Numbered from the stretch's first letter, positions 42,875 to 52,479 are shown. The stretch is 64,000 nt of DNA from Polycladomyces subterraneus (GCF_030433435.1 NZ_JANRHH010000036.1:62001-126000); one strand, 5' to 3'. Notes: a model not told the origin generated them from the letters alone. A program made the numbers and translations.

Positions 42875-44455
42875 TTAAAGATCGATTTCCCTGACCGAGC
42901 GAATGTCGTCTAATTGGGCCAACTGCGCCAGGATGTCGGGGGAGACCGGTTTGTCGATGGTCAGCATCATGATGGCTTGTCCTCCGATTTGTTTTCGTCC
43001 CACCTGCATCGAGGCGATGTTGACGTTGCGGGTTCCGAGAAGGGTACCCACCCGACCGATTACACCAGGTTGATCTTGGTGCTGGATGAGTAGCAGATGC
43101 CCTTCCGGCACCACGTCGATCGGATACTCATCCACTTTGACGATGCGAGGTCCGAAACCGTTGAGCAGCGTGCCTGACACTTTCCGTTGTTCTTGATCGG
43201 TGGTGATCTCCACGCTGATCAGATTGGTGAACCCGCGCGTTTGCGACGTTTTTTGTTCAGTGATATTTACGCCACGCTGTTGCGCCAGAAATGGTGCATT
43301 GACATAGTTGACGTCAGACAGGTGATAGGACAGGACTCCCTTGATGATCATCCGGGTGAGCGGTGCGGTGTCCAGCTCCGTCAATTCGCCTGAATACGTA
43401 ACGGTCACCGAATGCAACGCACCCGGTGCAGCCTGGGCAATAAACTGACCGAGACTTTCGGCCAAGGTTTGATACGGCGCCAGTTTTTCCTGCAACTCCA
43501 CCGGAATGGACGGCAGGTTGACGGCATTTTTAAACGGTTCACCCCGTAAGATATGAAGGATCTCTTCCGATACGTCGATCGCCACGTTTTCTTGTGCTTC
43601 TACAGTGGAGGCACCTAAATGCGGAGTGACGATCACTTGCGGCAAGCCGAATAACGGGTGATTGCCGGGCGGTTCTTGTTCAAACACGTCCAGCGCGGCA
43701 CCAGCCACTTTCCCGGTCTGGATCGCTTCCAACAGCGCACGCTCGTCAATGATGCCGCCCCGGGCGCAGTTGACGATGCGCACGCCGGTCTTCATTTTTT
43801 CAAACGCCTCCCGGTTGATCAGGTGGCGGGTTTCTTTCGTCAATGGCGTATGAACGGTAATGAAGTCCGCTTGGGCGAACAAATCGTCCAAGGTGGCCTG
43901 GGTGACGCCGATTTTTTTGGCACGTTCCGCAGTCAGATACGGGTCGAAAGCGACCACTTTCATACCGAATGCGTGCGCCCGTTTGGCCACCTCTGTCCCT
44001 ATACGGCCCAGACCTACAATCCCGAGGGTTTTCTTGTGCAGTTCCACGCCGACGAACTGCTTCCGTTTCCATTCGCCGTTGATGGTGGATCGGTACGCTT
44101 GCGGAATATTGCGTGCCAGTGCGATCAACATGGCAAAGGCGTGTTCCGCGGTGGAGATCGTGTTACCGTCCGGTGCGTTCACCACCACCACTCCGCGGCT
44201 GGTGGCAGCGGCGACATCGATGTTGTCTACACCCACCCCAGCGCGACCGATGGCTTTCAGTTTTTTGCCGGCTTTGATCACTTCGGCGGTGACTTTGGTC
44301 TGGCTGCGGACGAGCAAAGCGTCAGCATTTTCGATCTCGATCAACAATTCCTCCGGGCTCAGGCCCGTCTTTTTCACGACCTCTACATCCTCTGCCTCGT
44401 GCAAGCGCTCAATGCCTTGATCACTGAGCGGATCCGTGATAAGTACGCGATACAT
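42875..44455 (-). CDS. serA: D-3-phosphoglycerate dehydrogenase
   Basis: This 526-residue long-form enzyme has the NAD loop LGIVGLGRIGTEVAKRAHAFG, catalytic residues in NCARGGIIDERAL and PHLGASTVEAQENVA, an intervening domain and a C-terminal ACT domain (LIQHQDQPGVIGRVGTLLGTRNVNIASMQVGR) that senses serine. It oxidises 3-phosphoglycerate, the first serine step. AGGAGG lies ahead of ATG 44455. It overlaps the aminotransferase gene by 35 bases, so both are read from the T-box promoter. Confidence 0.97.
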   Translation of the reverse strand: MYRVLITDPLSDQGIERLHEAEDVEVVKKTGLSPEELLIEIENADALLVRSQTKVTAEVIKAGKKLKAIGRAGVGVDNIDVAAATSRGVVVVNAPDGNTISTAEHAFAMLIALARNIPQAYRSTINGEWKRKQFVGVELHKKTLGIVGLGRIGTEVAKRAHAFGMKVVAFDPYLTAERAKKIGVTQATLDDLFAQADFITVHTPLTKETRHLINREAFEKMKTGVRIVNCARGGIIDERALLEAIQTGKVAGAALDVFEQEPPGNHPLFGLPQVIVTPHLGASTVEAQENVAIDVSEEILHILRGEPFKNAVNLPSIPVELQEKLAPYQTLAESLGQFIAQAAPGALHSVTVTYSGELTELDTAPLTRMIIKGVLSYHLSDVNYVNAPFLAQQRGVNITEQKTSQTRGFTNLISVEITTDQEQRKVSGTLLNGFGPRIVKVDEYPIDVVPEGHLLLIQHQDQPGVIGRVGTLLGTRNVNIASMQVGRKQIGGQAIMMLTIDKPVSPDILAQLAQLDDIRSVREIDL

Positions 44456-45599
44456 TTGCCCATACCTCCTCGCAAGCTTTTACGGCGGAACCTAGTTCAA
44501 CCGGCACGCCCATGTGGAATAATGCCAGCTCGATGGCGTTGAAAACAGTCAATACGTCCAGCGGGTCGCAATACCCCATGTGACCGATGCGGAAAATCTT
44601 CCCTTTCAGGTGTTGCTGACCACCGGCGACGACGACGCCGATCTGGCGCAATTCTTTCCGGAATGCTTCCACATCCAGTTGCCCCCCGCCTTTGACCGCG
44701 GTCACGGTAGGAGAAGCGAACGCATCCGGTGCCAACAGTTCCAATCCCAATGCGCGAATCCCGGCGCGTGACATCTCCATCATCAGGCGGTGGCGCGCCA
44801 CGATGGCGGAAAGTCCTTCTTCTTCAATCATGTTGAGCACTTCTTTCAAGCCGAACAGCAATGAAACGGCCGGTGTGTAAGGGGTGGTTTGTTTGGCCAA
44901 GTTGTCGCGATAGGCGACGAGGTCCAGGTAAAACCGCGACCGCGGATTATGCTCAATCACTTCCCAAGCCCGTTCGCTGACGGCGATGAAGGAGAGACCC
45001 GGTGGCAACATCAGCGCTTTTTGTGAACCGGTCACCATGATATCGACACCCCATTCGTCCATCCGGCAGTCCACTGCACCCAAACAGCTGACGCCGTCGA
45101 CGATCACCAGCGCGTCGGAATGTTGACGGACAGTGCGGGTCAGTTCACGGATCGGATTGAGCACACCGGTGGACGTTTCGCAATAGGTGAGAAACACCGC
45201 TTTGACCTGCGGATGCTGCTGGAGGTATTCAGCCAGCACATCCGGTTGACAGGCTTCACCCCAGGGAATATCCAAACGGCGCAATGTGATCCCGTAGCGA
45301 GTGACGATCTTGGCGAATCGATCGCCGAATGCGCCCGTGACGACGACGGCCGCTTCCTCACCTGGGGCGACAGTGTTAACGACGGCCGCTTCCAGTGCGG
45401 ATGTTCCGCTGCCGGTGACGAGCAGTATCGGTTGGTCTGTTCCGAACACGGGTTGCAACCGTCGGCTGTTTTCTTCCACCAAACGGGAACATTCCCCGCT
45501 GCGATGTCCGATCATCGGTTGGTTCATGGCCCATTGCACCCGAGGGGGGATCGGTGTGGGACCAGGGATGCGCAAATGCGTTTTGTAAGAGAGCGACAT
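44421..45599 (-). CDS. Class V aminotransferase (serine-pyruvate/phosphoserine type)
   Basis: This 392-residue PLP enzyme belongs to the alanine-glyoxylate/serine-pyruvate aminotransferase group. RIPGPTPIPPRV is the N-terminal signature, DGVSCLGAVDCRMDEWGVDIMVTGSQKAL contains the PLP lysine (near residue 195). Being coupled to serA behind a serine T-box, it may act as the second serine-pathway enzyme in place of SerC, or interconvert serine and glyoxylate. ATG 45599 follows GGGAGGAGGAAACACT. Confidence 0.88.
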   Translation of the reverse strand: MSLSYKTHLRIPGPTPIPPRVQWAMNQPMIGHRSGECSRLVEENSRRLQPVFGTDQPILLVTGSGTSALEAAVVNTVAPGEEAAVVVTGAFGDRFAKIVTRYGITLRRLDIPWGEACQPDVLAEYLQQHPQVKAVFLTYCETSTGVLNPIRELTRTVRQHSDALVIVDGVSCLGAVDCRMDEWGVDIMVTGSQKALMLPPGLSFIAVSERAWEVIEHNPRSRFYLDLVAYRDNLAKQTTPYTPAVSLLFGLKEVLNMIEEEGLSAIVARHRLMMEMSRAGIRALGLELLAPDAFASPTVTAVKGGGQLDVEAFRKELRQIGVVVAGGQQHLKGKIFRIGHMGYCDPLDVLTVFNAIELALFHMGVPVELGSAVKACEEVWANVSRTYHGSAQ

Positions 45600-45631
45600 A
45601 GTGTTTCCTCCTCCCAAAATTTGAACATAAT

Positions 45632-45930
45632 CAAAAAGCCTCTCGTCTGCACACCTACTCCTATGGCAGGTGAGGGACGAGAGGCTCGTGGTGCCACCCT
45701 CATTCGCCGCAAGTTTGCACTTGCAGCCTCAGCGGGTCTGCCCGAAAGGCGACCCTGGGATAACGGCTCCGCCGTTCCGACCTACTGCCTGCACAAGGGT
45801 TCAGCCGGACAGCTCCGGAGTGCTCCACGGCAACGGACCACCGGTTCGCAGCAACCACCGGCTCTCTGAGGGTTCCGTTTTACCGTTTGGCTCCTTCCTC
45901 GCTGTTGACGTGGGATTCAAGCTTATCGGA
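45632..45930 (-). promoter_or_regulatory. T-box leader, apparent serine specifier
   Basis: Read on the minus strand, the T-box core AGGGTGGCACCACG lies at 45700-45687. An antiterminator/terminator follows: AGCCTCTCGTC (45686-45676) pairs with GACGAGAGGCT (45647-45637), then five T. In stem I the arms ACGG/CCGT and GGAG/CTCC enclose an internal loop whose 3' side contains AGC followed by A (codon at 45824-45822), a serine codon. Uncharged tRNA-Ser would let transcription proceed into the aminotransferase and serA. Confidence 0.9.
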
Positions 45931-45943
45931 AAGTTTGGCATTT

Positions 45944-45972
45944 ACTTTACCATGGACGTAAAGAGGTGTCAA
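45944..45972 (-). promoter_or_regulatory. Promoter of the T-box/serA transcript
   Basis: On the minus strand TTGACA (45972-45967) and TAAAGT (45949-45944) are 17 bases apart, just ahead of the T-box leader. Confidence 0.7.
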
Positions 45973-46151
45973 CTGCTTAAAATGTGAACGTTTATTGTAG
46001 TCGATGAATGGAACGTTCGTTATTTACTTGTCTTAGGCGTGAAATGTGGCCGGATTGTCTTTACTCTCTGTTCAGCCCAATTTTCTTTGTGATACGATAA
46101 AAGGCGCATATCGGACCTGTCTCGGAAATTGGAGATAAAGGAGGGGGGAGC

Positions 46152-48293
46152 ATGCAGGGAACCGGGACCTTTTTGACGGCGGATCTCAACGACAGTCAAA
46201 AGGCCGCAGTAACGCACGGGGAAGGGGCTGCTGTTGTGTTTGCAGGCCCTGGAAGCGGTAAAACGACGGTGTTGACGCGCCGTGTACTGTATTTGTTGGA
46301 ACAAGGGGTGCCACCCGAACGGCTGATGGTGGTCACCTTCACACGTGCCGCCGCAAGTGAAATGAAAAACCGTTTGGCGCAAGCGGCGGGAAGATCGCTC
46401 AGTGGATTGTGGATCGGCACATTCCATTCCCTTTTTTTATCCCTACTGCGTCGGTCGGGACGTACCGTTCCGCGTTTGCTGAAGGAAACCGAGCAGACGC
46501 AGTGGATGCGGCAACTGTTGATCGAGCGGGAACAGCCGGCCGATGATGAGGCGGTATCCACATTGCTCAACCAGATCGGTTTGTGCAAAGGGAATTTGAT
46601 CCTGCCTGAGCAGTTGAAAGTGAAAAAGGAGAAGAACATCCTGTTTCGCGACATGTACCAAGCGTATGAATCACGCAAACAAATGAGCGGGGTGTGGGAT
46701 TACGACGATATCCTCGTCGAAACATATCGATTGCTTCAGAACCCCCGGCAACAATCTGTGTGGTGTGGTTATTGGGAACATGTCCTGGTAGACGAATTTC
46801 AGGACATCAACCGGGTGCAGTTCGAGACATTGCGTATGCTTGCTCCGCCCAGTGGCAATTTGTTTGTCGTCGGGGATGACGATCAGGCGATCTACTCCTT
46901 TCGTGGCAGTGACCCGCGGCTGATGCAGGAGGTTCGCACATGGTTTTCTCCTTGCCGTACCATTGTACTGTCCACCAATTACCGCTCCACCGAATCGGTA
47001 ATTGCACTGGGACAACGACTGATTCGCCATAATCGTCGCAGACAAGAGAAAACATTGAACGGTACGGGCAAACAGGGACCCGACCCGGTGTGGATGGAGC
47101 CGGCCGACGAGGAAGAAGAGGCGCGGCAGATTCTCGCCCGATTGGACGACGGGGTGGAAACGGCGGTACTGTATCGGACATCAACTCAGGCCCGCGCGAT
47201 GATCGACGCGTTGGTGCGGGCGGATGTGCCGTTTGCGGTGGCGGAGGGGGATGCGTCTTTTTACCGTCGTTGGCAAGTGCTCGACGTCATGGCTTATCTG
47301 CGGTTGGCCGATAATCCGAACGATTTGGATGCACTGGTACGGATCATCAACAAACCGAAGCGGTATCTGTTCGGGGAGGATTGGATGGATCAAGTGTGGA
47401 CACTCTTCAAAAAGACGGGTCAATCGTTGTTACAAGTATTGGCGGATCTCCCCGGTTTGGAACCCTACCAGCGGCGGCTGTTGCAGAAGTTGGCTGCGGA
47501 TGTAGCGGCGTTGCGAGGGATGAATGCCTCACAGGCAGTTGCCTATATCCGGGAACAAATCGGTTACGATGCGTTTCTCTCATCGTTTGCCCAAGATACC
47601 GGCAATGACGAATCCACAGTAAAGGAACCGGTGGAGGAGCTGGCGGTAGCGGCGACTCAGTTTTCCGGTCGGGACGAGCTGTTGCACCATGTTACCAAAG
47701 TGAATGAAGTTGTGTCCTATCGACCGGAACAACCCCGTGTGCACTTGATGACGTTTCACCGGGCGAAAGGGCTGGAATTTGACCGTGTATTCCTGATTGG
47801 CCTACATAGTATGGTACTTCCGCACCGACGCAGTTTGCAGGTGCCTGAACACAAAAAAGCGGAAGCGTGGGAAGAGGAACGGAGATTGTTGTATGTGGGT
47901 ATCACGCGGGCGAGAAGGGAGCTGTTTCTGTCGGTCAGTCGGACACGTCAAGGCAAACGGGTGGCACCGTCTCCGTTTTTGCGGGAGATGGGATTTGCAG
48001 GCGGATCGGATCGGAAGGAGGGAGCGGCCGAGGAAGAGCAACGGAGGCCATCCGTGTCTGTATCGGTCTCTTCATCGCGACGTCCTCAGCCGCAGCAGAA
48101 GTTTCACGGTGAGCCCGTTCGCGTGGGCGATCGGATCCGGCACGTCAAATGGGGAGAAGGAGAGGTCATCGAAGTGGCGCCGATTGGCGGGGTGGCCCCC
48201 GGACGCAAGGTTGTCATCCGCTTTTCCACGGGTGTCCAATCCTTACATTACGAGTTGTCACGTCAGCTGGGGTTGTTGCAGCCGGAAGAGTGA
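46152..48293 (+). CDS. UvrD/Rep-family DNA helicase (YjcD-like)
   Basis: This 713-residue superfamily 1A helicase has all motifs: LNDSQKAAV (Q), FAGPGSGKTTVLTRR (I), VVTFTRAAASEM (Ia), VDEFQDINRVQ (II), VGDDDQAIYSFRGSDPRL (III), TNYRSTESVIALG (IV), LMTFHRAKGLEFDRVFLIGL (V) and EERRLLYVGITRARRELFL (VI). The C-terminal part (VGDRIRHVKWGEGEVIEVA) resembles the PcrA tail that binds RNA polymerase. It is shorter and more divergent than PcrA, so it is probably an accessory repair helicase. The start follows AAAGGAGGGGGGAGC. Confidence 0.93.
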   Translation: MQGTGTFLTADLNDSQKAAVTHGEGAAVVFAGPGSGKTTVLTRRVLYLLEQGVPPERLMVVTFTRAAASEMKNRLAQAAGRSLSGLWIGTFHSLFLSLLRRSGRTVPRLLKETEQTQWMRQLLIEREQPADDEAVSTLLNQIGLCKGNLILPEQLKVKKEKNILFRDMYQAYESRKQMSGVWDYDDILVETYRLLQNPRQQSVWCGYWEHVLVDEFQDINRVQFETLRMLAPPSGNLFVVGDDDQAIYSFRGSDPRLMQEVRTWFSPCRTIVLSTNYRSTESVIALGQRLIRHNRRRQEKTLNGTGKQGPDPVWMEPADEEEEARQILARLDDGVETAVLYRTSTQARAMIDALVRADVPFAVAEGDASFYRRWQVLDVMAYLRLADNPNDLDALVRIINKPKRYLFGEDWMDQVWTLFKKTGQSLLQVLADLPGLEPYQRRLLQKLAADVAALRGMNASQAVAYIREQIGYDAFLSSFAQDTGNDESTVKEPVEELAVAATQFSGRDELLHHVTKVNEVVSYRPEQPRVHLMTFHRAKGLEFDRVFLIGLHSMVLPHRRSLQVPEHKKAEAWEEERRLLYVGITRARRELFLSVSRTRQGKRVAPSPFLREMGFAGGSDRKEGAAEEEQRRPSVSVSVSSSRRPQPQQKFHGEPVRVGDRIRHVKWGEGEVIEVAPIGGVAPGRKVVIRFSTGVQSLHYELSRQLGLLQPEE

Positions 48294-48305
48294 TGTGGGT
48301 TCAGC

Positions 48306-48336
48306 GGACATCGTTTTTGACGGTGTCCTGTTTTTT
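48306..48336 (+). terminator. Terminator after the helicase gene
   Basis: GGACATCG (48306-48313) and CGGTGTCC (48321-48328) pair with a TTTTTGA loop, followed by TG and six T. Confidence 0.82.
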
Positions 48337-48469
48337 CGCGCTTGAAGCGAAGAAACCGTCTTTCAGCGGAGAGGGTGATTCACGAAAACTCGTCACGGTC
48401 CAATTGCTTCCCCTGATCGCATCGCTTGTGACCTGCAAGGGAGCTGATACTGATAGGGCCGCTTCAGAC

Positions 48470-48596
48470 CCGGAGCGCGGGACGCGGGCAAAGTACGCTT
48501 CGTTTCGCGGAAATTGCCCGCGATTTTATTCCTGCCTTTCCGGTTCATCGCTCGGCTGGGAATGGTCAGTCGCTCATCTCGGAAAACATTGTCTCC
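48470..48596 (+). repeat. Dispersed intergenic repeat, copy B
   Basis: The block order matches copy A: GGAGCGCGGGACGCGGGCAA, GTACGCTTCGTTTCGCGGAA, TTGCCCGCGATTTTATTCCT, then CTCGGAAAACATTGT. Here CGCGGGCAA and TTGCCCGCG form a perfect hairpin. Its right end runs into the 3' end of the minus-strand acetyltransferase gene. Confidence 0.65.
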
Positions 48597-49174
48597 TCAT
48601 CGTCTAAATACATACGCATGACGGCACGTTGGTCGTCGATCCGAGCCGCTTCGATAAATCCAGCTCGGACAAAGGCGGATTTTGTTCCCATGTAGGCCGA
48701 GACGTCGCGTATCTTCCCTTGCGGATGGACGGGATATCCCTCAACAATGCGTCCACCGCGGGAGCGGACATATTCGCACGCCGCCCGGATCAGGGCCACA
48801 GTTACACCGGTTCGGCGGTGTGATTGTGCTACGTAAAAGCAGACGATGGCCCAGACGCGTTTGGGATCGATCCGTTTGTATTTCCGTGATCGCTCCAGCG
48901 AGACAAACTGCTCGCGCGGTGCCACGGAGCACCAGCCAACCGGCTTGCCATCGGCATAAGCGATCATGCCTGGCACATTTCCTGCGTCCACCAACGACTG
49001 GAGTGCACGTTTGTTCTCTTTCCCGCACTGACGCGACCATTCCGTTCGTTTCAAGCGCCAATACATGCACCAACACCCACCGTAAGCGCCCCTCGGACCA
49101 AACAATCGAACCAAATCCTCCCACCGGTCGGGTGTCAATGGAAAACAAACGATGTTATGGTGCGGTTCATTCAT
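48566..49174 (-). CDS. GNAT-family N-acetyltransferase
   Basis: This 202-residue protein has YGGCWCMYWRL near residue 35 (Cys/Trp-rich stretch of one GNAT subgroup), GKPVGWCSVAPREQF, the acetyl-CoA motif VAQSHRRTGVTVALIRAACEYV and FVRAGFIEAARID near the C-terminus. The substrate is unknown. Its last codons lie within dispersed repeat copy B, so its tail may have been reshaped by the repeat. It overlaps the CGNR gene by eight bases and is probably translated with it. Confidence 0.85.
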   Translation of the reverse strand: MNEPHHNIVCFPLTPDRWEDLVRLFGPRGAYGGCWCMYWRLKRTEWSRQCGKENKRALQSLVDAGNVPGMIAYADGKPVGWCSVAPREQFVSLERSRKYKRIDPKRVWAIVCFYVAQSHRRTGVTVALIRAACEYVRSRGGRIVEGYPVHPQGKIRDVSAYMGTKSAFVRAGFIEAARIDDQRAVMRMYLDDEETMFSEMSD

Positions 49175-49739
49175 TTTCCGGTTGTCCCCCTTTGCTGTGC
49201 CGTTTCCGCTGGCGATGTTTGCGCACGTTCATCCGGTTTCCGCATGTGCGGTGATCGCACCAGCGGCGGCTTCGGTTTCTGCTTTCGTCATAAAACACCC
49301 ATAAACATTGGCGGTTTTCACAAATGCGGATGCGTCCCGGATCATGCCGGACGAGCAATTCGGCCAAGGAGGCGACGATTTCCGAAGCCACCCATCGCCA
49401 GTCCGCTTGGTCGGGAAGCAGTCTCCAACCATATCCGGCATTTTTCGGGACCAATACTCTGTGAACGGGGACTTGGTGCAAGTATGTGTTGATTTGATGT
49501 AAATCCTCTTCATTTAATTGTTTTCCCTCGGCCAATTTCTCCACCCAAACGCGTAGCCGAGAACGGAGCGCTTTTATCTCTTTTCGTTCCGTCTCTGTGA
49601 TCGGTCGGTCCACTGTCATCCCCCAATAAGCCATCACGTTTTCCCACCAGCCGGGCTTGTCCAGTCGGTCTTCCAGGAAGTCGTCTCGAATCCCGTCTCG
49701 CCATTCGCTGTTGAGAAAATCCATGAACAAAAATCGCAT
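49167..49739 (-). CDS. CGNR zinc-finger protein (ABATE-type)
   Basis: This 190-residue protein ends with the CGNR zinc finger: ICENRQCLWVFYDESRNRSRRWCDHRTCGNRMNVRKHRQR gives four cysteines and the name-giving CGNR. The N-terminal region is the stress-associated ABATE domain that is thought to sense a ligand, so it is probably a transcription regulator. ATG 49739 follows AAGGGGAAG. It is divergent from the MFS exporter, which makes that gene a natural target. Confidence 0.82.
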   Translation of the reverse strand: MRFLFMDFLNSEWRDGIRDDFLEDRLDKPGWWENVMAYWGMTVDRPITETERKEIKALRSRLRVWVEKLAEGKQLNEEDLHQINTYLHQVPVHRVLVPKNAGYGWRLLPDQADWRWVASEIVASLAELLVRHDPGRIRICENRQCLWVFYDESRNRSRRWCDHRTCGNRMNVRKHRQRKRHSKGGQPENE

Positions 49740-49835
49740 GAAACACTTCCCCTTTGTCATCGAAAGGATGGGAATCCTCATTTGTTGTAATAAGTATAAA
49801 TAATTTAGATGATTACAAACAAGGTGGGGAAGCAC

Positions 49836-51122
49836 ATGTGCAAATCAAACGGGCGGATGAGCGGATTGTGGAGAGAGGCGGACTTCCTGAAGTTTTGGAC
49901 AGGGGAAACGATCTCGCTGTTCGGCACACAAATCACCGCGTTGGCACTACCTCTGGCGGCTGCGGACACGCTTGGGGCGACTCCGGCTCAGATGGGAATG
50001 CTCAATGCTGCTCCCTTACTGCCGTATCTGCTGCTGACGCTGTGGGTCGGCGTTTGGGTGGACCGTGTCAAGCGCCGACCGATCTTGATCATCGCCAATA
50101 TCGGACGGGCGGTGCTGCTCGGGTTCATCCCGGTCAGTGCCCTGCTCGGCATCCTCCGGATCGAGCACTTGTATATCATTGCGTTGTCGACAGGGGTACT
50201 GACCGTGTGCTTCGACATGGCGTATCAGTCGTATTTGCCTTCCTTGGTGGACAGGGAAAGGTTGGTGGAAGGAAACAGCAAACTGCAAGTCAGCGCTTCG
50301 ATCGCGCAAATTGGTGGTCCCGGTTTGGCCGGTGTGTTGATCGGCATGATGACCGCCCCGATCGTCATCCTGTTGGATGCGGTATCTTATCTGCTTTCCG
50401 CCTGCTTCCTTGCAGCGATCCGAAAAAAAGAGCCGATACCGTCCCGTACGTCTGTTCCGCCGTTATTTTCCGGTATCGGGGAGGGGATTCACATCGTATT
50501 ATCCGATCCGTATCTCCGCGCCATCGCAGGGGAGGCGGCCACCTACAACTTTTTCAGTCAGGTTTGTTGGGCTGTGTACGTATTGTTCATGACACGGGAG
50601 TTGCACCTTGGGCCGGACTGGTTGGGTTGGATTATGGCGGCTTCCAGCATGGGAGCGTTGGCAGGCTCGTTACTTGCCGGTTGGATTGGGCGTCGGTGGT
50701 CCGTCGGCCGTTCGATCACTGGTGCAATGTGGGTTGCATGTGTCGCCCCATTGTTGGTGCCGGCAGTGGGTGGACCGTGGTATGTGACGGTGACGGTGCT
50801 GATGCTCTCCTTCTTTCTCAGCGGAGTGGGTCTCGTGGTTTCCAATGTGCATGTGATCAGTTTGCGGCAGGCGATCATACCGCAACACATACTGGGGCGG
50901 GTCAATGCCTGCTATCGTTTCATCGTGACGGCCGCCGCTCCATTCGGTGCTTTGCTGGGCGGGGTGCTGGGCTCGTATTTCAGTTTGCGGATTACGTTGG
51001 TGATCGGTGCATTGGGCACGCTTTCAGCCATGGGTTGGATTTTGTTTTCTCCTGTTTCCCGGCTGCGAGAGATGCCCAGGGAGATGGAGAGATGTGGGGA
51101 AACGGGCACGAGGCTCGTTTGA
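49836..51122 (+). CDS. MFS transporter (MFS_3/EntS-like exporter)
   Basis: This 428-residue protein has about twelve membrane spans. FLKFWTGETISLFGTQITALALPLAA and the loop WVGVWVDRVKRRPILIIANIGRA (motif A) are typical of the enterobactin-exporter/antibiotic-efflux MFS group. ATG 49836 follows AGGTGGGGA; ATG 49809 would add nine residues. The substrate is unknown. A CGNR-type putative regulator is divergently encoded. Confidence 0.9.
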   Translation: MCKSNGRMSGLWREADFLKFWTGETISLFGTQITALALPLAAADTLGATPAQMGMLNAAPLLPYLLLTLWVGVWVDRVKRRPILIIANIGRAVLLGFIPVSALLGILRIEHLYIIALSTGVLTVCFDMAYQSYLPSLVDRERLVEGNSKLQVSASIAQIGGPGLAGVLIGMMTAPIVILLDAVSYLLSACFLAAIRKKEPIPSRTSVPPLFSGIGEGIHIVLSDPYLRAIAGEAATYNFFSQVCWAVYVLFMTRELHLGPDWLGWIMAASSMGALAGSLLAGWIGRRWSVGRSITGAMWVACVAPLLVPAVGGPWYVTVTVLMLSFFLSGVGLVVSNVHVISLRQAIIPQHILGRVNACYRFIVTAAAPFGALLGGVLGSYFSLRITLVIGALGTLSAMGWILFSPVSRLREMPREMERCGETGTRLV

Positions 51123-51258
51123 AACAGCATTAGAGATGCTCTGGCTGAAGTGGAAGCTGTGTTGCTTGACGACGGGTACTAACGATCGACTTGAAAATTG
51201 AAGCGGTCGGTGATCTTTCTGTCTTATACTTGACATAATTATAAACAGGTAAAAATAA

Positions 51259-51300
51259 TTGACTATATTGTTTATTCTCCTTATTATAAAAATAGGAGAA
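51259..51300 (+). promoter_or_regulatory. Promoter with overlapping inverted repeat, before cox genes
   Basis: TTGACT (51259-51264) and TATTAT (51282-51287) are 17 bases apart. The -10 box lies inside the imperfect dyad TTCTCCTTATT / AAATAGGAGAA (51275-51300), a possible operator. If it serves coxM, the leader is about 300 bases. Confidence 0.6.
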
Positions 51301-51594
51301 CCCTCATCCAAAAGCGTTGTGGGCGTCCGGCGTTAAGACGACTCAGGATCGGTCGCGAAATGCGCTGCGTCTGAAGTTGATCCGGATCCAAATTACTTTC
51401 CCCAACTCACCTTTCTACGAAAGCGTTTGCATTTCTACTGAGTACCACGTCGGGGTTTTCGCGAATTCTAGGATGATCATCGTGACTCTCGTTGTTGCAG
51501 ACAATCAAGTCAGGCCGATCTGTAAAATGTTCGGGATTGACAACGTCCATTCGTCCGCTGCCGCAACGCAACTACAAGTAAAGGAGGTTCTGCG
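51301..51594 (+). other. Long leader upstream of coxM, no gene visible
   Basis: This stretch contains an open frame that does not resemble protein sequence. I see no known riboswitch. It joins an AT-rich block (51,190-51,300) to the GC-rich cox genes. Confidence 0.4.
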
Positions 51595-52479
51595 TTGTTT
51601 CCGAACTCTTTTGAGTATATTGCCCCTACCACACTGGGGGAAGCGGTCGAACTGTTGCAGCGGTATGGCTACGACGCGAAGTTACTCGCAGGTGGACAAA
51701 GTCTGCTGCCGATGATGAAACTGCGCGTGGCCGCGCCACCGATCCTGATCGACATCAACGGTATTGATGAGTTAAAAGGGTGGCGAGAAGAAAACGGTTT
51801 CCTTCGGATCGGAGCGTTGACCAGACACTCGGAGCTGGAGCATGCGGCTGAGTTGAGGGATCGGTATCCGTTGTTGGCCGAAACAGCCGTCTGGATTGCC
51901 GATCCTCTGGTGCGCAACTTGGGCACGGTCTGCGGGTCGCTGGCGCACGCCGATCCAGCCTCTGACTGGGGAGCTGCCATGTTGGCATTGCATGCCCAGG
52001 TGGAGGCGGTAGGTCCCGGTGGGAAACGGCAGATTCCCATCGACGACTTTTTCGTGGACACGTTTACCCCGGCACTGGAGGAGAACGAGATTGCCTCGGC
52101 GGTACTCGTTCCGACGCCGAAGGGTAGGACCGCCGGACGGTATCTGAAGATTGAACGGAAAGCCGGCGACTTTGCGATTGCGGGACTCGCCATCCACGTG
52201 GAGTTGGATTCCGATGGGATCGTAACCGTGGCGGGATTTGGCATTTGCGCCTGCGGTCCGGTTCCGTTGCGCGGGAAGCGTGCGGAGGAGTATTTGCTGG
52301 GCAAGAAACTGACTCCGGAGACGATTGAGGCTGTCTCCCGCTTGGTTCCGGAAGATTCCGATCCAACGGACGATCTGCGCGGCAGCGCGGAGTACAAAAG
52401 AGACGTCCTGCGCGTGTTCGCCAAGCGGGGATTGTCCGATATCGCCAAAGAACTGCAGGGAGAGGTGGTACTCCGATGA
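51595..52479 (+). CDS. coxM: CO dehydrogenase medium (FAD) subunit CoxM
   Basis: This 294-residue flavoprotein has both FAD motifs of the xanthine-oxidase family: [15 protein letters not shown] (near residue 33) and [22 protein letters not shown] (near 110). It passes electrons from the iron-sulfur subunit to quinone or another acceptor. TTG 51595 follows AAAGGAGG. First gene of the cox operon; overlaps coxS by four bases. Confidence 0.93.
   Translation: MFPNSFEYIAPTTLGEAVELLQRYGYDAKLLAGGQSLLPMMKLRVAAPPILIDINGIDELKGWREENGFLRIGALTRHSELEHAAELRDRYPLLAETAVWIADPLVRNLGTVCGSLAHADPASDWGAAMLALHAQVEAVGPGGKRQIPIDDFFVDTFTPALEENEIASAVLVPTPKGRTAGRYLKIERKAGDFAIAGLAIHVELDSDGIVTVAGFGICACGPVPLRGKRAEEYLLGKKLTPETIEAVSRLVPEDSDPTDDLRGSAEYKRDVLRVFAKRGLSDIAKELQGEVVLR

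Noticed and set aside
51317-51715. 132-codon frame upstream of coxM
   Set aside because: Runs into coxM in another frame, no ribosome site, no recognisable motifs.
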